From DATGZX01 sp035296965 (GTDB lineage: Bacteria; Planctomycetota; Planctomycetia; Gemmatales; Gemmataceae): DNA of 64,000 bases. The DNA lies in assembly GCA_035296965.1 (NCBI GenBank), contig DATGZX010000101.1:3255-67254 (forward strand), in the 5' to 3' direction. Position 1 is the first letter of the stretch; each line of letters starts with the position of its first letter. The notes under the pieces are model-generated. The model was not told the DNA's origin and ran no database searches. It was given only the letters and a program-made list of their open reading frames with translations. Position numbers and translations under genes: made by a program. Of this stretch, positions 58,571 to 64,000 are shown in pieces.

Positions 58571-60379
58571 TCAATCCGTCGGCAAATCCTTCGAATCGTA
58601 GAACAAGCCGCTGATCCCGCGAACGACCATGCTTGTGGCCTTATTGGAAGGCTGCCGGTAGCCCCACATGCCGTGAAGCAGCTCGAAACTCATGAGACCC
58701 AGGACGAACATGACAAGGACGGAGCAAAGCAGAACAACAGGAGTGAAAACTCCCCAATCTGCTGGAGCGGCAACGGCGGCTACGCGGCGGCCGGCTGTTA
58801 CCACTTCCTCCGCTCCTAGCTCGTCTTCCGCCGCCAACTCGCTTGGTTCTTCGGACTCGGCCTGCCTGCCCGCAGTGCGCCGCGGTCGTGCAATCGTGGC
58901 CGCGCCCTCGTCAACCTCCTCCTCGTCCTCCAGGGCCACGACTTGACTGCCGCTTTCTTCCTCAGACGCCGCATCCTCCTCCGCGAGGGCCAGGTCGAAA
59001 TCGGAGCTTTCCAGGTCCGTGTCCGATTCATCCAGGGCCATCGCCTGGGAGCCTGATTCGTCTTCCAGGGCGGGCACTTCGAAGTCGGTCTCGAAGATGT
59101 CTTTTTCCTCTCCGGAAGGCGTTTCCTCCTCCAGAGGCGCTAGCCGGGCGCTGTCTTCGAGAGTCAGCTCGAACTCGCTGCTGGAATCCACGCCGGGAGC
59201 TGCCTTTGCCGGCTTTGGGGTCGATTCGGCATCGAGGCTCAGCTCGAATTCGATCTCGTCGCTGCTGTCGCCGCCTTGCTCGAGGGAGATGCCGCTGTCG
59301 GCCGGCTCCTGCAGGTTAATTCCACTATCGCTCGTGCCCGTCACGCCGCCGGCGGGAACGTCACCCAGCGAAACTTCCTCATCCTTCGAGCCGAGTTCGC
59401 CGCTATCCAGCTCAATGGAGGAGCCGCTGTCGTCAATGGCCAGATCGAACTCGCTGCTGCTCTCCGAGTCGTCTTTCTTCTTGGCAGGCTTCAAGTCGGC
59501 TTCGTTGAGTTCGAATGGCGCCGTACCCGTTGCCTTCTTTTGAGGCTCGGGTGTTCTGGACTTGGCCTTCGGATGAGGCTTCTTGGGACGCGCCGATTCC
59601 TCCGCCTTCCGCAACTCGGCATCGAGATCGATTTCCTCGGTGAGGAAGGAATCATCGGGGTTCGAACCGGGCTGAATCACGTCGCTTCCCGATCCCGACG
59701 AATCCAGCTTGATGTCGCTGTCGGAGCCCGGCTTTGAGCTCGGTCCGAGAATCGTTATGTCCTCGGTGCTGTCGGCGACGATTTTCACATCGCTGTCGCT
59801 CTTGGTATCCATCGGCACCAGCTTCACGCCGCTATCTTGTTTGGGGCCAGGCTTGCGTACGCTCGACTTGGGCTTGGAACCGCCGGTCCCTTCCACCTTG
59901 ACGTCGCTGTCGCTCTGCACCTTGAAACCGAGGTCGCTGCCGTCCGCAACCAGGCGCACGTCGCTATCGCTGCCGGGCTTCGGCGTCGGCGACTTGGGTC
60001 CGCCGCTTTTGCTGCCACCCTTGCTGCCCGTCTTGCGGCTGCCGCTGGCAGATTCGCTGATGATTTCTTGACCGATTTCGACCTGGTCGCTTTCCCCGCC
60101 CAGGGCAAAATGGAAGACTCCCTCGCTGCCTTCGGGCTTGGCTTTCGGCGTCGGCGAATCGTGCGACTTGGGCGCTGGTGCTTCACCCAACGGCAGGTCC
60201 GGGCTGCTGCCCACGCCGCGGCGGCGGGCCAGCTCCTCGATGTCCTGCGTGCGGAAGCGCCACGTGCCGCGGTCGGCGAAAGCGCGCACTTCTCGATGCT
60301 GCGCCATGTGGCTTAATTCATCCGTTGCCATCCCCAGAATGCGGGCGGCTTCTTCTAACGTGTAATACCCTTGTACCAT
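58571..60379 (-). CDS. HTH protein with acidic SDSDV repeats and membrane C-terminus
   Basis: 602 aa. Residues 1-60 form an excisionase/MerR-like helix-turn-helix: YTLEEAARILGMATDELSHM, VRAFADRGTWRFRTQDIEEL. Residues 70-540 are low complexity, very acidic, with repeats of the type KPGSDSDVRLVADGSDL, SDSDVKVEGTG, SDSDVKIVADS and SDSDIKLDSSG, and later SSSEFDLAIDDSGSSIEL and SSEFELTLEDSARL. The last 80 residues contain one or two membrane helices (FTPVVLLCSVLVMFVLGLMS). So a DNA-binding-like domain is tethered to the membrane by a long disordered linker. GAGGAG precedes the chosen ATG. Similar proteins recur in planctomycetes; function unknown. Confidence 0.82.
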   Translation of the reverse strand: MVQGYYTLEEAARILGMATDELSHMAQHREVRAFADRGTWRFRTQDIEELARRRGVGSSPDLPLGEAPAPKSHDSPTPKAKPEGSEGVFHFALGGESDQVEIGQEIISESASGSRKTGSKGGSKSGGPKSPTPKPGSDSDVRLVADGSDLGFKVQSDSDVKVEGTGGSKPKSSVRKPGPKQDSGVKLVPMDTKSDSDVKIVADSTEDITILGPSSKPGSDSDIKLDSSGSGSDVIQPGSNPDDSFLTEEIDLDAELRKAEESARPKKPHPKAKSRTPEPQKKATGTAPFELNEADLKPAKKKDDSESSSEFDLAIDDSGSSIELDSGELGSKDEEVSLGDVPAGGVTGTSDSGINLQEPADSGISLEQGGDSSDEIEFELSLDAESTPKPAKAAPGVDSSSEFELTLEDSARLAPLEEETPSGEEKDIFETDFEVPALEDESGSQAMALDESDTDLESSDFDLALAEEDAASEEESGSQVVALEDEEEVDEGAATIARPRRTAGRQAESEEPSELAAEDELGAEEVVTAGRRVAAVAAPADWGVFTPVVLLCSVLVMFVLGLMSFELLHGMWGYRQPSNKATSMVVRGISGLFYDSKDLPTD

Positions 60380-60700
60380 GTGGCTCGCTCCTCTGTTCCC
60401 CGCCAGGCCGGCGAGTGAGGGCCATTGTAAATCGTGTTGAAAAATTCGTGATTGGAAACCGGAGTCTGTCACCCAGCCTCTCTAGTTTACCAACATCGAT
60501 TGTAAACTACCCTCTCTTTAATGCAAGTCCGTTGGTGGCAAGGGAACCGAGGAAGGAAGGGAACCTAGCATGGACTGTGCCGGTTGCAAGAACCGCGCGC
60601 AGTACTCCCGATAATCTCAAGCTGTGGATGACTCAGAATGGAGGGGCGCGCAGCTGCCAAGCTCACCGCCCGCGCGCCTCGTTCGGTTGGGCCTGGTCAG

Positions 60701-61960
60701 CTAGAGAGGTGATAGGTCGCCCCGAGCGTCGAGGATCAACGGCCGCGGCGCGACAGCGATGTTGAATTCGGTAGCCCGGTTCGGGTCATCGAGGCACGGC
60801 TCCGAGATTTCTACCTCTTCGAGGTGGAGCGTGTTACGGATATGCAGGATCCGGGCGCTTTCGGGTGGCCTGTGGCCGATGATTGCCAGGGCCGCGTCGA
60901 GTGCTTCGCGGTCCGAATCGAAATGCACGGGCAGGTTCGCGCCTTCCGGATAGCCCGCGGTGAGGCAGTTAATCACAGTCGCACGATAATCCATGGCCCG
61001 GATCAAACGCATGGTAGTGAAATCGGCATTCCCGATCCCGGCGGCATTGCCGAACGTGTGCTCGGAAAGACCGCGCACGAAGATATGACGCATGTTCGGC
61101 AGCCCGGCTGCCAGCGGTGCGTTTCGAAAGGCGCGCTTTCTGCCAACAACGTTGGTATCCATCCCGGAGCCGCTGATGTCCTTGCCGATCTCATCCACGA
61201 TGAGCAAGTCCGCCTCGCGGAAAGGAAGCTTGCCAAGCCAGTATTTGGCGAGCACGAGCAGCTGCTCTTCACGAGCTTCGAAGTCCGCCGGTGCTGCACC
61301 TTCGATCTTCGCGGTTTCATCGTAGGCGTTCTCCACCAGGCCCAGCCCAAACCGAATCGGCGCTCGCTCCCGGATGGTTCGGCCAACCGAGCGCACCACC
61401 TGATCAAACGGCTTCTCCAGCAGAATGCGATGGTACGTCAGGGCGCCGCCATGTTTGCCAAGGCCGATCATCATCATTTTGAGGAGGCCGCTCTCGATGG
61501 GACCATCGTAGCCCGTGTGCGGCTTCACGCGGGCGATCACGCCGATATGGTCGGCCTGGGCGGCAAAGCGATCGAGAACGACCGGAAAGCCTTCGTCGGT
61601 TTCGCCAAGCGGGAGGACCTCCATGGATGCCTGGATGGGCGCTCCAATGGCGGCTTCCGTGATGCCGTAGCTTTCCAGGATGCGTCGTTGGCCCTCGGCG
61701 GTGCCGCCACCGTGGCTGCCCATGGCGGGCACCAAAAACGGCCGCGCTCCCAATCCCTTAAGGAACTCGACGACCGAGCGCAGCACCATCGGAATATTGG
61801 CAATTCCTCGGCTGCCGGCCGTCAGCGCGACCGTGCTGCCCGGGCGGATGGACCGTGCGAGTTCCAGTGGCTCCAGAGCCTTGTGGACAGCCGCCGCGAC
61901 GTTATCCACCCGCGGTCGCTCGAACTGCTGGCGGATTTTCAGCATTTTGGGATAAGGCAC
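60701..61960 (-). CDS. LarA-like (DUF2088) protein
   Basis: 419 aa from a GTG with AGAGGA seven bases upstream; an ATG six codons further upstream is possible. LarA-like pieces: ALTAGSRGIANIPMVLRSVV, FLVPAMGSHGGGTAEGQRRI, ARVKPHTGYDGPIESGLLKM and IGLGKHGGALTYHR. LarA is the nickel-pincer lactate racemase; homologues act on other 2-hydroxy acids. The family needs LarB, LarC and LarE for its cofactor, and none is nearby. No operon partner is visible. It is the last protein gene before the tRNA. Confidence 0.82.
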   Translation of the reverse strand: MPYPKMLKIRQQFERPRVDNVAAAVHKALEPLELARSIRPGSTVALTAGSRGIANIPMVLRSVVEFLKGLGARPFLVPAMGSHGGGTAEGQRRILESYGITEAAIGAPIQASMEVLPLGETDEGFPVVLDRFAAQADHIGVIARVKPHTGYDGPIESGLLKMMMIGLGKHGGALTYHRILLEKPFDQVVRSVGRTIRERAPIRFGLGLVENAYDETAKIEGAAPADFEAREEQLLVLAKYWLGKLPFREADLLIVDEIGKDISGSGMDTNVVGRKRAFRNAPLAAGLPNMRHIFVRGLSEHTFGNAAGIGNADFTTMRLIRAMDYRATVINCLTAGYPEGANLPVHFDSDREALDAALAIIGHRPPESARILHIRNTLHLEEVEISEPCLDDPNRATEFNIAVAPRPLILDARGDLSPL

Positions 61961-62150
61961 GGCAGGTTCCTCTTGCATTCAGAAGTAAGTGCGCCGCCTG
62001 CAAAGCGACCTCGACGCCGGAAGCGCCATCCTACGCCAATTGCGACGCTGGTCCAAGGTTTCATCAGGCAAATCACCGGCGGCGGGAGCGTGCAGGACCG
62101 ATAGCCCTTGCTGGTGTTTTTGGCGGTCTATATATTTAGGGTACTCGCAA

Positions 62151-62224
<74 letters not shown>

Positions 62225-62610
62225 CTAAACAGAAGTAGCCGCAGGTCACAGATTTGCGGCTACCGTAGTTTTCGGATGCCTTTCGAGGACTTTTCAAGTT
62301 GGTAGCAATTTGGTAGCAGGACGGGGCTGGCATTGGAGTGGGACTGAGTTTCGTCTAGGCGTGGATGTCGGTTTTGAGATGGTGACGCACAATCTCTTGT
62401 GCCCGCGGCCCGATGGCAATTACGCGCTGGTGACCACGCCAAGCGGTCTTTTGCTGGCCAAAACGTCCACGGTCACTGCCTGGTCGATACAGCCAGACTA
62501 GCGCCTTGGTCAATCCAGCGCATCGAAAGAAATGGCTCCATATACACCGAGTTGGGTCCATCATCGACGCAGCACGGACCCCGAGAACAGGACTGGCGTA
62601 TGCCGGCCGG

Positions 62611-62692
62611 CGAGGTGACTATATGCACTCCGCCGCCCTCCGCCTGAATGAGCTTCAGGACATTGCTGGTTCAAATCCAGTCGCCTCGCCCA
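62611..62692 (+). tRNA. degenerate tRNA-like sequence with encoded CCA
   Basis: 82 bases. The acceptor arms CGAGGTG and CGCCTCG pair over 7 bp (one G-U), followed by C73 and an encoded CCA. The T-arm is GCTGG TTCAAAT CCAGT. The anticodon stem CCTGA/TCAGG encloses ATGAGCT, so the would-be anticodon is GAG (Leu) with U33. The D-arm is missing: 25 unpaired, C-rich bases lie between the acceptor and the anticodon stem. The variable loop has five bases, unlike the long one of tRNA-Leu. It is probably a tRNA pseudogene or an unusual tRNA. Confidence 0.4.
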
Positions 62693-63039
62693 TGAAATTG
62701 CGCAGCCATTCATAGATCGTGGTGAAGGGTTATTTCTCATTTCAGTAATGCGACTTAGTGAAGATGTCCAGCGAGCGGGCCCGGTTCAAATCAAACCCGA
62801 CATAACGGGGCTGACGTCCGAAGTCATTCCTCCTGCTGCCCTTAGCGAGTTCGAACATCCCGTCGCCCTGCTATTGAGACGTTGGTGCCAAGAAAGGGTC
62901 GATTTTCGGCTCGTCGCATAAAACGCATGAATTGTCGCGACGCAAAACGGCGGCAAGCGAAAGCCATCGCAGACGCAGCCATTCATATCACTTCATTGAA
63001 ATCACGCCGGCAAGGCGCGGGCGTTATTGATTTTTCAGC

Positions 63040-63100
63040 AGTTTGTAATTGACCTGACGAATTAATTCGCTACGATGGCCTTCGAGGCGAATTCGTTCGT
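63040..63100. promoter_or_regulatory. possible operator upstream of the blaI-like gene
   Basis: A perfect 12-bp palindrome CGAATTAATTCG at 63058-63069 and a second GCGAATTCG at about 63087. TTTGTAATTGACC lies just before. BlaI-type repressors bind dyads in their own promoter, so these are candidates. No direct evidence. Confidence 0.3.
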
Positions 63101-63156
63101 CACCTGACGCGGCGTTGGCCGACAACCGTCGCGTGCTCGAGTAGAAGGAGATTGTC

Positions 63157-63540
63157 GTGGCAAGGCCGACTTCGTCGCAGCCCACCCAGGTGGAACTGCA
63201 GATTCTTCGCATCCTCTGGCAAACCGGCGGGGCGACGGCCCGCGAGGTGCACAACGCGTTGGCTGAGGTCGAATTGAAGGACACGACCTACTCGACCACC
63301 GTAAAGATGCTGGCCGTCATGCTCGAGAAGGGGCTCGCCAAACGCGATGAGAGCATCAGCCCACAGGTCTATCGCGCCGCATCGAGCCGACAGACCACGC
63401 AACGGCGAATGATGCGAGACCTGATCGACAAGGTCTTCGACGGTTCGGCACTCAGTCTGGTCATGCAGGCCCTCTCCTCTCGCAAAGCGTCGAAGGAAGA
63501 TCTGGCGGTGGTCCGTCGACTACTCGACGAACTGGGGTGA
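63157..63540 (+). CDS. BlaI/MecI/CopY-family transcriptional repressor
   Basis: 127 aa, the normal size. The winged-helix domain reads PTQVELQILRILWQTGGATA, then REVHNALAEVELKDTTYSTT and VKMLAVMLEKGLAKRD. The C-terminal dimerisation helix region follows, with DLIDKVFDGSALSLVMQAL. These repressors are cleaved after signalling by a BlaR1/MecR1-type sensor protease, whose gene overlaps the stop by four bases here (GTGACAG region). GTG start with AGAAGGAGA upstream. In planctomycetes such pairs are common and not necessarily tied to beta-lactams. Confidence 0.93.
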   Translation: MARPTSSQPTQVELQILRILWQTGGATAREVHNALAEVELKDTTYSTTVKMLAVMLEKGLAKRDESISPQVYRAASSRQTTQRRMMRDLIDKVFDGSALSLVMQALSSRKASKEDLAVVRRLLDELG

Positions 63541-63914
63541 CAGCAATGAAGACATTCTTCGTGCTCGGGATGGGAACGGGGCTGGTGGCCGTCGTCCAAC
63601 CGTTTGCCGGAGCAAGCGCCCTGCCGACGTGGGTCGAGCGGCTCGGATGGACGCTGGTCCATTCGATTTGGCAGTTCGCGGCCATTGCCGTCGTCACCGC
63701 AACCGTGAATTGGTCGCTACGGCGAATGTCGGCCAACGTGCGGTACATCGCGGCAGTCGTCTTGCTCGGCTGTACTGTGGCGTTGCCGGGCGTCACCTGG
63801 TTCCTGATCGACGTCCCACCGCGGACCGATGAAAGGCCGAATCGTTCAAGTTCCGAATTGCTCAGAGCCTGTGAAGTGTTCGCCTTTTCTGTTGGTGGCG
63901 GCGGAAGGTTTTGA
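63537..63914 (+). pseudogene. BlaR1/M56-type sensor protease, N-terminal part only
   Basis: The frame stops after 125 codons. It begins MTAMKTFFVLGMGTGLVAVV, then LGWTLVHSIWQFAAIAVVTA and MSANVRYIAAVVLLGCTVAL, the first membrane helices of M56/BlaR1 sensors (LxHSxWQ and ANxRYxxA are characteristic). The zinc-protease HExxH domain would normally come after about residue 150 and is missing. The last ~25 residues (from about ELLRACEVFAF, position ~63860) do not look like M56, so an insertion or deletion breakpoint may lie there. The sequence GAGCCTGTGAAGTG at about 63866 could be an element end. The window ends 86 bases later, so this cannot be settled here. Confidence 0.55.
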
Positions 63915-64000
63915 GGAGGATAGTCGCCAGGTTTTTTTCCGCAGCGACTCTCCGACGGTTTGCTCCCGACCTCGTCATGCATTCCGGCCCGTTGTGGGGG

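Larger units (their letters stand above)
62225..63156. other. gene-poor region between tRNA-Asp and the blaI-like gene
   Basis: About 930 bases. It holds a degenerate tRNA-like sequence (62611-62692), a possible 57-codon open frame at 62748-62921 (MRLSEDVQRAGPVQIKPDI and onward) without a clear ribosome binding site, and the regulatory region of the blaI-like gene. Other open frames look like debris; several are tRNA shadows. The region may be the remnant of an integrated element. Confidence 0.45.

Noticed and set aside
60824..62104. 426-codon plus-strand open frame
   Set aside because: Antisense of the LarA-like gene; no family motifs or ribosome binding site.
63461..63982. 173-codon minus-strand frame at the right edge, considered as a transposase
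   Set aside because: Largely antisense to the blaI/blaR1 genes; no DDE or other transposase motif visible.

Overview
The window looks like chromosomal DNA of a Planctomycetota bacterium, most like the Gemmatales/Pirellulales side of the phylum. The grounds are indirect but agree: moderately high GC, many exported PQQ-type beta-propeller proteins, a planctomycete-style type II secretion (T2SS) cluster, a small two-helix membrane protein and an HTH protein with acidic SDSDV repeats of kinds I associate with planctomycetes, and long antisense shadow ORFs typical of GC-rich genomes. No rRNA, CRISPR array or complete insertion sequence was seen.

Layout. (1) 0.4-8.6 kb, minus strand: T2SS inner-membrane and pseudopilin genes in the order F-G-H-I-J-K-L-M, without the ATPase. 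(2) 9.1-12.4 kb: a BON-domain protein, a lipoprotein and a secretin carrying a FliF/YscJ-type ring domain in its N-terminal half. (3) 12.8-15.6 kb: a PurM-like protein, a hemolysin-III-type membrane protein and a YiiX-type permuted papain-fold protein. (4) 15.8-18.6 kb: a beta-class DNA methyltransferase fused to a GIY-YIG domain, translationally coupled to a stand-alone GIY-YIG protein that shares its unusual middle domain; this may be a compact, possibly undescribed restriction-modification or defence locus. (5) 18.8-22.7 kb: an exported two-subunit molybdenum hydroxylase, an AraC regulator and a 49-residue metal-binding miniprotein. (6) 23.1-42.3 kb, all plus strand: four PQQ-like propellers, a PaaK-type ligase, a nucleotidyltransferase-fold protein, an EhpF-like acyl-adenylating enzyme, an EhpG/LuxC-like reductase, an iron alcohol dehydrogenase, a HemN-type radical SAM enzyme, a chorismate-lyase-like protein, a DUF3311/sodium-solute-symporter pair, a glycosyltransferase and a hotdog thioesterase. 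The enzymes suggest making, activating and reducing an aromatic acid. (7) 42.4-45.4 kb, minus: a fifth PQQ propeller and a Tat-exported protein of unknown function. (8) 45.4-54.6 kb, minus: a full heme-copper oxidase operon (diheme cytochrome c, CtaC, CtaD, CtaA, CtaB, CtaE, CtaF, Sco-DUF420 fusion, small proteins), of A2-type by its helix-VI motif. (9) 54.9-62.0 kb: small membrane protein, SDR, methyltransferase, uronate isomerase-like protein, HTH-transmembrane protein and a LarA-like protein. (10) 62.1-64.0 kb: tRNA-Asp, a degenerate tRNA-like sequence with encoded CCA, a BlaI-type repressor and a BlaR1/M56 gene that stops early.

A dispersed palindromic repeat occurs three times (12.5, 30.0 and 36.2 kb), each time just upstream of a plus-strand gene. 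Start codons were chosen by Shine-Dalgarno spacing, signal peptides and overlaps with upstream genes. All family assignments come from reading motifs, not from database searches.
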